A stretch of DNA of 64,000 nucleotides from Nitrospira sp. UBA6493 (GTDB taxonomy: Bacteria; Nitrospirota; Nitrospiria; Nitrospirales; Nitrospiraceae), in NCBI GenBank assembly GCA_002435325.1, contig DJMJ01000005.1:38093-102092 (forward strand). The letters are read 5' to 3'. The notes beneath the pieces were generated by a model. That model had not been told where the DNA came from. It worked only from the letters and a program-made list of their open reading frames with translations, and ran no database searches. This document shows positions 26,198 to 33,855 of this stretch, piece by piece. The translations under genes were made by a program, and so were the position numbers. Each line of letters starts with the position of its first letter. Position 1 is the stretch's first letter.

Positions 26198-27885
26198 AGA
26201 AGACTATGCAGAGGACTCGTCGTTCCTCCACTGCGCCCCAGGCCGATTTTCTCGTGGTGGGGAGTGGAGTGGCTGGGCTTCGTGCGGCGCTAGAATTAAG
26301 TCGGGCAGGCCGAGTCATCATGTTGACAAAAGGGCACCCACTGCAAAGCAACTCGATCTATGCTCAAGGGGGTGTGGCGGTGGCCTTGAGTGAAGAGGAT
26401 GACGTGGCCATTCATTACAAGGATACGTTGAAGGCCGGTCATGGGCTCTGCCGCCAGGAAGCCGTGCGGGTGTTAGTTGAGGAAGGACCCGAACGGATTC
26501 AGGAATTGATTCGTTGGGGAGCCAAGTTTGACAAGGCTGGGGGCAAGTTCGCCTTTGCACGGGAAGCTGCCCATAGCCGCAGCCGCATTCTGCGCGCGCG
26601 TGGCGATGCGACAGGCAACGAAATGGTGCGTGCCCTCATGGCGCAGGCTGGACGCCAGAAACGGATCCAGCGGCTCGACTATCATTTTACAGTCGATCTG
26701 GTTGTGGAGGAGGGCCGTTGTTGCGGGGCGGTCGTCTTGGACGAAGCGTCGGGCAAATCATTCATCATTCCCGCCAAGGCGGTCGTGTTGTCCACGGGGG
26801 GCGCTGGTCAGATCTATGCACGGACGACAAATCCACCGAATGCTACCGGTGACGGGATGGCGATGGCGTTTCGCGCCGGCGCGATGTTGCAGGACATGGA
26901 ATTCGTCCAGTTTCATCCGACGTCGTTGTATCTCCCGTCGAGTCCTCCGTTTCTGCTATCCGAAGCCATGCGGGGAGAAGGGGGCCAGCTGCGCAACAAC
27001 AAGGGCGAGCTCTTTATGCAGCGCTATCACCCGCTGGGGGCGCTGGCCCCGCGCGATATCGTCGCGCGCGCCATTTGGGCCGAAATGGCCGCGACGCGGG
27101 CGCGGCATGTCTATCTCGACGTGACGCATCTTGGCGCGGATTTCGTCAAACGCCGGTTTCCAACGATCTATGCGACGTGTCTGCGCTACGACATCGATAT
27201 TACCGAAGAGTGGATCCCTGTCTCGCCGAGCGCGCATTACATGATGGGCGGAGTCTGGACCGATTTGAATGGCGCCACGACGCTGCCCGGTTTGTTTGCA
27301 GCGGGAGAAGTGGCGTGCAGCGGCGTGCATGGGGCGAACCGTCTGGCGAGTAATTCGCTGCTGGAAGGATTGGTCTTCGGCATGCGGGCAGGAGTCGCGG
27401 CGACGGCCTTCGCGCAGCGCCATGGCCGGCTTGATCTGTCCGCTCAGGCTATGGCGTTGGCCGGTAAAGCCGAACAGCGGTTGGATGATGCCGAGAAACT
27501 GAGAAGTTCGTTACGCCGCACGATGTGGGGACAGGTCGGAGTCGTGCGCTCGCGGGAGTCTCTGGTGCGGGCCACGGCGCAATTATCTCGCTGGCTCAAG
27601 GTCGTCTCAGGTCCGTTTGTGAGCCGGGCTGATCTTGAAGTGAAGAATATGGTGCAGGTTGCGCATTGCGTGGCCGAGGTGGCGCTCTGGCGCGAGAACA
27701 GTATCGGCGCGCATTTCCGGTCTGATTTCCCTCAGGTCAAACGGGCAGGCTGGAAGCTCCATAGCCAGCTGACCTGTATGGATGAGGTTACTCCGCCGCA
27801 GCCGGGGCGGAAGCCGGGCGCAGTGATTGCGATGCAGGTTGGACGGAAGCAATCACGTGCCCGGTCGTTGCCAGGTCTTTCATGA
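26194..27885 (+). CDS. nadB: L-aspartate oxidase
   Basis: A 563-residue FAD enzyme of the succinate dehydrogenase/fumarate reductase superfamily, oxidising L-aspartate to iminoaspartate, the first step of NAD synthesis. FAD-binding VVGSGVAGLRAALE, QSNSIYAQGGVA, the active region HPTSLY and SEAMRGEGG, and PSAHYMMGG with GLFAAGEVACSGVHGANRL are all present. The GTG at 26194 overlaps the lipoprotein stop; ATG 26206 is possible. The last 33 codons run past the usual end and overlap the convergent transglycosylase gene by 98 bases. nadA and nadC are not in the window. Confidence 0.92.
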   Translation: MKKTMQRTRRSSTAPQADFLVVGSGVAGLRAALELSRAGRVIMLTKGHPLQSNSIYAQGGVAVALSEEDDVAIHYKDTLKAGHGLCRQEAVRVLVEEGPERIQELIRWGAKFDKAGGKFAFAREAAHSRSRILRARGDATGNEMVRALMAQAGRQKRIQRLDYHFTVDLVVEEGRCCGAVVLDEASGKSFIIPAKAVVLSTGGAGQIYARTTNPPNATGDGMAMAFRAGAMLQDMEFVQFHPTSLYLPSSPPFLLSEAMRGEGGQLRNNKGELFMQRYHPLGALAPRDIVARAIWAEMAATRARHVYLDVTHLGADFVKRRFPTIYATCLRYDIDITEEWIPVSPSAHYMMGGVWTDLNGATTLPGLFAAGEVACSGVHGANRLASNSLLEGLVFGMRAGVAATAFAQRHGRLDLSAQAMALAGKAEQRLDDAEKLRSSLRRTMWGQVGVVRSRESLVRATAQLSRWLKVVSGPFVSRADLEVKNMVQVAHCVAEVALWRENSIGAHFRSDFPQVKRAGWKLHSQLTCMDEVTPPQPGRKPGAVIAMQVGRKQSRARSLPGLS

Positions 27886-28459
27886 GAAAGGTTCGATAGT
27901 AGCGAATGACTTTGCGGACATACTGGCGTGTTTCGTTGATCGGCGGAAGTCCCCGATAGCGATCGACTGTGTGTTCGCCGGCGTTGTAGGCGGCGAGGGC
28001 GAGCGGAAGGTTTCCGCTAAATCGATCGAGCAGCTGGCGCAGGTATTTGGTCCCCCCTCCGATATTGTCTTCCGGATCATAGAGATCATGAACGTCGAGG
28101 CGCACAGCCGTCTGCGGCATCAGCTGCATGAGCCCGATCGCTCCGGCGCGTGAAACGGCCATGGGGTCGAAGTCGGACTCCGCTTTGATTACGGCGCGAA
28201 TCAAGGCGGGGTGTAACTGGTGTTGTTGGGAGGATCGGCTGATCATCGGTCCCAGTTCCCCCTCGGACATCGTGGGGTGCAATCGGTTTGATTGGGGGGT
28301 GATGCGACGGTAGCGAAGATCGTTCGGCACATTGGTGAGAGCAATCGTGCCATTGGCATCGATATATTGATAGATTTCGGCGTGCAAATTTTGTGGCGAT
28401 AGCATGAAGCACGTTGATCCGAGCAGCAAAGTCGAAAGAAGAATGCTGGTGGTAGACAA
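27788..28459 (-). CDS. periplasmic lytic transglycosylase
   Basis: A 223-residue exported protein. A signal peptide (TTSILLSTLLLGSTCFML) is followed by a short DUF4124-like strand region (YQYIDANGTIALTNVP) and an SLT domain with catalytic Glu in IKAESDFDP, then SRAGAIGLMQLMP and AAYNAGE. It cuts peptidoglycan to leave 1,6-anhydro ends. The TTG at 28459 has AGGAGA six bases upstream, better than the ATG at 28507. The 33-residue Ala/Ser/Pro-rich tail is encoded opposite the end of nadB. Confidence 0.88.
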   Translation of the reverse strand: MSTTSILLSTLLLGSTCFMLSPQNLHAEIYQYIDANGTIALTNVPNDLRYRRITPQSNRLHPTMSEGELGPMISRSSQQHQLHPALIRAVIKAESDFDPMAVSRAGAIGLMQLMPQTAVRLDVHDLYDPEDNIGGGTKYLRQLLDRFSGNLPLALAAYNAGEHTVDRYRGLPPINETRQYVRKVIRYYRTFLMKDLATTGHVIASVQPASQSLRPASAPAAAE

Positions 28460-28600
28460 TGGAGATCTCCTCACAAGACTAGTCGGTTTGTCTGCAGGCA
28501 TGGTCAAACGATAGCAGCCTCCTGCTACCTGTCAAGGGAAAGCAGTTCCTGTACCCTGCGAGGGAATTAGAATGGTTCGTATAAACAAGAGGATCTGAAC

Positions 28601-29500
28601 TTAGGCTAAGGCCGGCGGTTCCAGAAAACGACGACGATTGTCTATAAAGTGCTTGTGCAGTTGCCGAGTCAGAGGTCCTGGGGTGCCAGGGCCAATCTGC
28701 CGGCCGTCGACCGATATGACCGGCATGAGCTCCATGCTGGTATTGCTGAGAAAACATTCGTTGGCTTGCAGCAGATCCTGAGGAGTGAACCGGCCCTCGA
28801 TGGTTGGAATGCCGAGTTCCCGTGCGAACTGTACAACGAGTTCTCTGGTGATTCCATCAAGGATGCCGCATTCAATCGCCGGTGTCAGGAGTCTGTTCTG
28901 AGAGATAAAAAAGAGATTGCTTACGGTGCACTCTGTGAGATGCCCTTCCCAGTTTAAAAACAGGCTGTCGAACACTCCGGCGGCAATGGCTTCGCGTTTC
29001 GCCAGAATATTGTTCAAGAAGTTGGTGGCCTTGATTTGAGGCGAAAGGGCGCTGGGTAGATTGCGTCTGGTCTGCGCGATGATCAGTGATACTCCGCGCT
29101 GATAGGTGTCCTCGGTTGGCGGGTGCAAGGGTTTCGCCATAATCACGAGTGTGGGGTTTGGGCATAGCGCAGGATCCAAGCCGATCTCGCCGGCGCCGCG
29201 AGACACTGTAATTCTGAGATAGGCATCGGTCTGATCGGTCCCCACCTGATTGCGCTCCATCGCGTCGTGCAAGAGGCGAGGCCATCCGCCAGAAGGGACG
29301 GGGAGCGTCAGGCCAATGGCGTCGGTCGATCGCTGCAATCGTGCCAGGTGATGATCGCGCATGAAGATCCGGCTTCCATAAGAGCGGATCGTTTCATAGA
29401 CGCCGTCGCCGTAGAGGAATCCGTGATCGAAGACGGAGACGACGGCGTCCTTTTCTTCGACAAATCTGTCATTCAGATAAATCCACATCGGTGTTATCAC
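28601..29500 (-). CDS. pabC: class IV aminotransferase, probable aminodeoxychorismate lyase
   Basis: A 299-residue PLP enzyme of fold type IV. Typical blocks are SVFDHGFLYGDGVYETIR, YLRITVSRG, the Schiff-base lysine in PQIKATNFLNNI, and LTECTVSNLFFI with GITRELV for phosphate binding. The fold is shared by aminodeoxychorismate lyase, branched-chain and D-amino acid aminotransferases. The four-base overlap (GTGA) with the chorismate-binding gene upstream argues for PabC, which releases p-aminobenzoate for folate. ATG at 29488 is another possible start. Confidence 0.82.
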   Translation of the reverse strand: MITPMWIYLNDRFVEEKDAVVSVFDHGFLYGDGVYETIRSYGSRIFMRDHHLARLQRSTDAIGLTLPVPSGGWPRLLHDAMERNQVGTDQTDAYLRITVSRGAGEIGLDPALCPNPTLVIMAKPLHPPTEDTYQRGVSLIIAQTRRNLPSALSPQIKATNFLNNILAKREAIAAGVFDSLFLNWEGHLTECTVSNLFFISQNRLLTPAIECGILDGITRELVVQFARELGIPTIEGRFTPQDLLQANECFLSNTSMELMPVISVDGRQIGPGTPGPLTRQLHKHFIDNRRRFLEPPALA

Positions 29501-31005
29501 GATAAGGCGCTCAGGAAGGCCTGGGCCTTGTGCATCGTCTCCTCATATTCTTTGATCGGGTCCGAGTCGGCGACGATGCCGGCTCCGACCTGAAGGTATC
29601 CTGCTCCCTCCCGGAGCACCAGCGTGCGGATCACAATGTTGAAATCCAGATCGCCGCTCCAACTGAGGTAGCCCATTGATCCAGTATAGGGGCCTCTCCG
29701 CACCGGTTCCAGCTCATCGATGATCTCCATGCACCGGATCTTGGGGACACCGGTTATGGTGCCTCCGGGAAAGATGGCACGGAGGAGGTCAAAGCCGGTC
29801 GTGTTTGCCTGAAGCCGGCCGGAGATGTGGGAGACCAGATGGCTGACGTGAGAATATTGCTCGATGGCCATCAATTCATCCACACGGACCGAGCCGAATT
29901 CGCATACGCGTCCCAAGTCATTCCGTTCAAGATCCACGAGCATCAGATGTTCAGCCCGTTCTTTTTCGCTGGCCCGCAATTCTTCCATCAACCGCTGGTC
30001 GTCGGCCGCGTCTCGCCCCCGCGGCCTGGTTCCCGCAATCGGCCTTGTATCGGCCTGCCGGCCGGTCAGGCGCACCAGCCGTTCCGGCGAAGTGCTGATG
30101 AAGCTAGTTCCGCCGAAGCGCAGGAGGCCACAAAAAGGCGAGGGGTTCATGGCGCGTAGGCGCGCATAAGCCTGGAGTTCTGAGGCAAGTCGTGAGTCCG
30201 GCGCAAAGCCCGGGCTTGTGACGGAAAAACGGTGCGAGAGGTTGGCTTGATACAAATCGCCCGCGGCGATGTAATTCTGGCAGCGACGCACGCGGTCCAT
30301 GTACGCCGTTTGGGATTGCTGGGGCGCAAAGGTGATCGTCCCCAACGAGTCAGTGTCGCGCGGTTCGCAGGCTGGCCTGGCGAGCCGATCTTGCAGCCGG
30401 CCGAGCCGGTCGCAGCCCTCTCGATAGAGGGATTCACGCGATTCACCAGAGAACCGTTCAAGCGGAGGGCAGAAGATTAAGTGGAGGTCCTGCGAGTCAT
30501 GATCGAATGCCGCCACGAGATCGAAGAACGCGAACTCCAGATCCGGGAAATGCAGGTCGTCGAGAGCATGGCCTGGTAGGGACTCAAATTGCCGGACGAG
30601 ATCATAGCTCAGATAGCCCACCGCTCCGCCAAAGAACGGAGGCGCTCCAGGCGGGCGCAGTATTGGGGATCGTTGCATCAACTGTGCGAGTGTGCGGAAT
30701 GGCTCCTGGCCGGTTTGGGTGGTCCCATCCTTCGTTGTGAGGGTCCAGTCGTGATCCTTTCCCGAGAATGTTTGATAAGGGGCGTCGGCAACGAAAGAAT
30801 AGCGTCCGGTTGAGAGGGGGCCTTTGCCGCTCTCAAATAAGAATGAGGGGCCAGCGCTGGAGGCAATCCGACTATAGTGCTCGAATGGACTGAGTGAGGC
30901 TCTGCGGAGGGTGACGATCAAGGGTTGGGGCGGCCCATCGAGGAAGGGCGTCGGTGATGGCGTGGTCATAGGCGGTCGAATCGTCGCTCCGAATAGGGTG
31001 CACAC
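29497..31005 (-). CDS. pabB: aminodeoxychorismate synthase component I (TrpE/PabB family)
   Basis: A 502-residue chorismate-binding enzyme. The C-terminal half holds PIAGTRPRGRD, AEHLMLVDLERNDLGRV, FPGGTITGVPK and GPYTGSMGY, all chorismate/Mg2+ site motifs; the N-terminal half is the tryptophan-binding-like domain. Coupling to the pabC-type gene supports p-aminobenzoate synthesis. However, the motif is PIAGT with Ala, as in anthranilate synthase TrpE; many PabB enzymes have Lys (PIKGT). So a TrpE-like or dual role is possible. Start GTG 31005 or ATG 30969. The glutaminase partner is not adjacent. Confidence 0.82.
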   Translation of the reverse strand: MCTLFGATIRPPMTTPSPTPFLDGPPQPLIVTLRRASLSPFEHYSRIASSAGPSFLFESGKGPLSTGRYSFVADAPYQTFSGKDHDWTLTTKDGTTQTGQEPFRTLAQLMQRSPILRPPGAPPFFGGAVGYLSYDLVRQFESLPGHALDDLHFPDLEFAFFDLVAAFDHDSQDLHLIFCPPLERFSGESRESLYREGCDRLGRLQDRLARPACEPRDTDSLGTITFAPQQSQTAYMDRVRRCQNYIAAGDLYQANLSHRFSVTSPGFAPDSRLASELQAYARLRAMNPSPFCGLLRFGGTSFISTSPERLVRLTGRQADTRPIAGTRPRGRDAADDQRLMEELRASEKERAEHLMLVDLERNDLGRVCEFGSVRVDELMAIEQYSHVSHLVSHISGRLQANTTGFDLLRAIFPGGTITGVPKIRCMEIIDELEPVRRGPYTGSMGYLSWSGDLDFNIVIRTLVLREGAGYLQVGAGIVADSDPIKEYEETMHKAQAFLSALS

Positions 31006-31046
31006 TATACCGTAGCTATCCGGTCGAGGGACAGGGGCCTAACGGC

Positions 31047-31076
31047 TTGACATTTCAATGACGATTCTGCTTGAAT
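31047..31076 (+). promoter_or_regulatory. promoter for the atpIBEF group
   Basis: A consensus TTGACA (31047-31052), an 18-base spacer and a weaker TTGAAT (31071-31076). It lies some 60 bases before the AtpI-like start. Confidence 0.45.
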
Positions 31077-31133
31077 TGCGCGCCCGCAAACGGTGGAGTC
31101 CTTATCTGAGTACTCGCCCCCAGTGGGTATGGT

Positions 31134-31379
31134 ATGCCCCCTTCACAAGATCCGTTCTATGCGGGGCTCGGCCAGGCGGTCCGGATAGGGACCGACCTGC
31201 TAGCTGCGTTGATTGTCGGAGGAGGGTTAGGTTGGGCCGTCGATACCTATATTCTGGGGACTAATCCCTGGGGAATGGTAGTGGGATTAGTGCTGGGCGT
31301 TATAGCCGGGATACGAAACGCATACCGGTCGGCGATGAGATGGCCGGAGTCACCGCAAGAGCACGAACGTAAAGGATAG
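31134..31379 (+). CDS. atpI: AtpI/AtpZ-like ATP synthase assembly protein
   Basis: An 81-residue membrane protein with two helices, LLAALIVGGGLGWAVDTYI and GMVVGLVLGVIAGIRNAYR, the hairpin of the AtpI/AtpZ family that assists c-ring assembly and Mg2+ handling. It lies two bases before the atpB start, in the usual operon position. The short C-terminal tail is charged. Confidence 0.85.
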   Translation: MPPSQDPFYAGLGQAVRIGTDLLAALIVGGGLGWAVDTYILGTNPWGMVVGLVLGVIAGIRNAYRSAMRWPESPQEHERKG

Positions 31380-31381
31380 CC

Positions 31382-32131
31382 GTGGAAGAAAGTCCGCTTC
31401 ACGCGTTTGAATTGCATAATTATATTCCGCTCTCCATTGGAGGGATGGATATTTCCATCAATAAGGCCGTGATTCTCATGTGGATCGTAGTGGCCTTGGC
31501 GGCGGTGCTGATGATCATGGCTGGGTCGGCCCGCCGTCTGGTACCTGGTAAGCTTCAAAATCTTGCCGAAATGCTTGTCGACTTTATCCGGGGCATTATT
31601 CTCGACACGATGGGTAAAGACGGGATGCGGTTTTTCCCGCTGATCGCCAGCCTGTTCATCTTTATCCTCTTTTGTAATTTACTCGGGTTGATACCGGGAT
31701 CCTATACGGTCACCAGCCAGATCGTGGTGACGGCCGTGTTTGCGTGCCTGGTCTACGGGTTGAGCCTGGTGATGGGCTTTATCCTTCATGGAGCCAAGTT
31801 TCTCGGGATTCTCGTGCCGCCGGGGACTCCTGGCTGGCTGCTGCCCTTGATGATTCCAATCGAGTTGATCAGCCAATTAGCCAGGCCGATTTCGCTGGCC
31901 GTCCGGTTGTTCGCTAATATGACGGCGGGCCATGTGATCTTGGGTGTGCTATTTGGATTGGCGATCAGCGGCGGGGTGCTGATCGGCTGGTTGCCGTTCG
32001 CCTTTACCATCGCCATGAATGGGTTGGAAGTCGGTATTGCGTTCATTCAAGCCTATATTTTTACCGTGTTGACCTGCGTCTATTTGGGAGACGCATTCCA
32101 TCTGCACGGCCACGATGACCACGCGCATTGA
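31382..32131 (+). CDS. atpB: F0F1 ATP synthase subunit a
   Basis: A 249-residue stator subunit that forms the two proton half-channels. It has five to six membrane helices, with the essential arginine in RPISLAVRLFANMTAGH and the last-helix ELGIAFIQAYIF-type segment (here GLEVGIAFIQAYIF). The GTG start has AAAGGA six bases upstream. The His/Asp-rich C-terminus (HLHGHDDHAH) is unusual but short and could bind metal or protons. It sits second in atpI-atpB-atpE-atpF. Confidence 0.95.
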   Translation: MEESPLHAFELHNYIPLSIGGMDISINKAVILMWIVVALAAVLMIMAGSARRLVPGKLQNLAEMLVDFIRGIILDTMGKDGMRFFPLIASLFIFILFCNLLGLIPGSYTVTSQIVVTAVFACLVYGLSLVMGFILHGAKFLGILVPPGTPGWLLPLMIPIELISQLARPISLAVRLFANMTAGHVILGVLFGLAISGGVLIGWLPFAFTIAMNGLEVGIAFIQAYIFTVLTCVYLGDAFHLHGHDDHAH

Positions 32132-32168
32132 TCGCGTGTCAGATCAGACAAGGGAGGAGTAGCACACA

Positions 32169-32399
32169 ATGGATTCAGCAGCAGCAGCGTTGTTAGGCAT
32201 GGGTTTGGCGGCGGCGGGTTTCGCCGGTGCCGGTGTGGGGATCGGGTACATTTTCGGCAAGATGATTGAAGCTGTGGCGCGCCAACCGGAAGCTGAAGGC
32301 CGCGTCGGCAAGTACATGTGGATCGGGTTTGCGCTCGTTGAAGCCATTGCGCTGTACGGGTTGGTCATTGCGTTCATCATCATGGGCCTCCGCAAATAG
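32169..32399 (+). CDS. atpE: F0F1 ATP synthase subunit c
   Basis: A 76-residue rotor subunit with two helices. The first has the glycine repeat AGFAGAGVGIGYIFG that packs the ring; the loop ARQPE contacts gamma and epsilon; the second holds the ion-binding carboxylate Glu in FALVEAIALYG. The residues around that Glu do not show the extra polar set of sodium-type rings, so proton coupling is expected. GGGAGG-type ribosome site (AGGGAGGAG) upstream suits high expression. Confidence 0.95.
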   Translation: MDSAAAALLGMGLAAAGFAGAGVGIGYIFGKMIEAVARQPEAEGRVGKYMWIGFALVEAIALYGLVIAFIIMGLRK

Positions 32400-32408
32400 G
32401 GAGCGTGA

Positions 32409-32444
32409 ATCGTTAATCGTCAATCGTTATTCGGGGGATATCCC
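32409..32444 (+). repeat. three ATCGTnA heptamers and a GGGATATCCC palindrome
   Basis: In the 85-base gap between atpE and atpF, ATCGTTA, ATCGTCA, ATCGTTA follow head to tail (32409-32429). Six bases on lies the perfect palindrome GGGATATCCC (32435-32444). Such short direct repeats may belong to a dispersed intergenic family or set relative expression of atpE and atpF; neither can be shown here. Confidence 0.55.
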
Positions 32445-32484
32445 ACGTATAACGTTTCACGGTTTTCGGCTTACGACAGCACAC

Positions 32485-32988
32485 ATGCCGCAGTTTGAAT
32501 CGAGTTTTTTCTCGTCGCTGATTTTTTGGGAGGTCATCTCCTTCGGGATTCTGTTCTTCGTGCTGTATAAGTTTGCCTTCCCGGGCATTCTCGGCATCCT
32601 CGAAGAGCGGGAGAAGAAGATCAAGGATAGCCTCGACCAGGCCGAGCGTCATCGTGCCGACGCCGAGCGGGCGCTCAAGGAGTACGAGGCCAAGCTCAGC
32701 GCCGCAGCCAAGGAAGCCGAAGGCCTTCTCGCGGCGGCGAAAGAACGGGCGCAGCGGTTGTTGGATGAAAACGAACAGCGTCTGACGGCCGAGGCGGAAC
32801 GTATCAAGGGAGACGCCACGCGTGAAATCGATCACGAGCGGCGGAAGGCGGTGCAGGAGATTCGCAATCAGACGACGGAGCTGGCCTTGCTGGTGGCTGA
32901 AAAAGTCGTGCAGCGCAGCCTGACCGATGCGGATCACCGGAAGTTTGCCGACGAAGCTCTTGAGGCGCTTTCGAAGGCGCACTCCTGA
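32485..32988 (+). CDS. atpF: F0F1 ATP synthase subunit b
   Basis: A 167-residue peripheral-stalk subunit. One N-terminal membrane helix (SLIFWEVISFGILFFVLYKF region) is followed by a long charged helix (about 40-160) that dimerises as a right-handed coiled coil. The true start is the ATG at 32485; a longer frame would reach back into atpE. No ribosome site of quality precedes it. It is the last ATP synthase gene here: atpH and the F1 genes do not follow. Confidence 0.92.
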   Translation: MPQFESSFFSSLIFWEVISFGILFFVLYKFAFPGILGILEEREKKIKDSLDQAERHRADAERALKEYEAKLSAAAKEAEGLLAAAKERAQRLLDENEQRLTAEAERIKGDATREIDHERRKAVQEIRNQTTELALLVAEKVVQRSLTDADHRKFADEALEALSKAHS

Positions 32989-33001
32989 TCAACTGATCAT
33001 C

Positions 33002-33829
33002 TCATCTGGCCGGGCGCGGTGAGCCCAGACTGACCCCGCCCGGCCGATACCCTTCCAAATCAATCGTCACAAAGCGAAAGCCCAGCTCTTTCAGCTGTCG
33101 GCTGATGCGCAGCCCGCGCTCTTCTTCGATCAGGCGTGCCAGCTCGTCCTGGCCGACTTCGATGCGTGCGATTTCCCCATGGTCCCGCACGCGGTAGTGC
33201 CGGAATCCTTCACCATGCAGAACGGTTTCAGCCTGTTCAATGCGGCTGAGTTTCTCTCTCGTGATCGTAATCCCCCGTGGGATGCGTGAAGAGAGGCAGG
33301 CGGCGGCTGGCTTATCCCAATTCGACAGGCCGAGCTCTTTAGCCAGTGTTCTGATTTCCGCTTTGGAGAGACCGGCTTCCACCAACGGGCTGCGGACGCC
33401 CCATTCGCGCGCGGCCTTGATGCCGGGGCGATCATCCCCGAGATCGTCGAGGTTCGTCCCGTCTACTATGACGACTTCCGCATGCGCAGCTCTGAGTGTG
33501 CCCAATAGCTGATACAGATCGGTCTTGCAGTGGAAGCACCGGCTCGCATCGTTCTCGGTGAAGGCGGGGATCTTGAGTTGATCGGTCTCTACAAGTTCAT
33601 GGCGGACCCCGATCTCCGCAGCCACCCGCTTTGCGCCCTCAAGTTCCGAGGCCGGGAAGGTGGGGGACAGAGCGGTAATCCCAACCGCGCGATCTTTGAG
33701 CTGATCGTAGGCCAGTTTCAGCACCACTGTGCTATCGATGCCGCCGGAGTAGGCGACCAGCACGGAGTCCATGCCAGCAAAGATCTGACGAAGGAGATTG
33801 AGTTTCTGATGGAGGGGAAGGGGCTGCAT
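33002..33829 (-). CDS. larE: ATP-dependent sacrificial sulfur transferase LarE
   Basis: A 275-residue PP-loop protein. The SGGIDST motif (28-34) binds ATP and adenylates the pyridinium dicarboxylate substrate. Cys178 in AAACLSSRIPRG is the sulfur donor, at the position of the sacrificial cysteine of Lactobacillus LarE, so one protein is used per sulfur transferred. It makes the nickel-pincer cofactor of lactate racemase-type enzymes. larB, larC and larA are not in the window, so the pathway must be completed elsewhere or the protein serves another thiolation. Confidence 0.88.
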   Translation of the reverse strand: MQPLPLHQKLNLLRQIFAGMDSVLVAYSGGIDSTVVLKLAYDQLKDRAVGITALSPTFPASELEGAKRVAAEIGVRHELVETDQLKIPAFTENDASRCFHCKTDLYQLLGTLRAAHAEVVIVDGTNLDDLGDDRPGIKAAREWGVRSPLVEAGLSKAEIRTLAKELGLSNWDKPAAACLSSRIPRGITITREKLSRIEQAETVLHGEGFRHYRVRDHGEIARIEVGQDELARLIEEERGLRISRQLKELGFRFVTIDLEGYRPGGVSLGSPRPAR

Positions 33830-33855
33830 AGGGACTCGCGGTAACAGGTGTGGCG

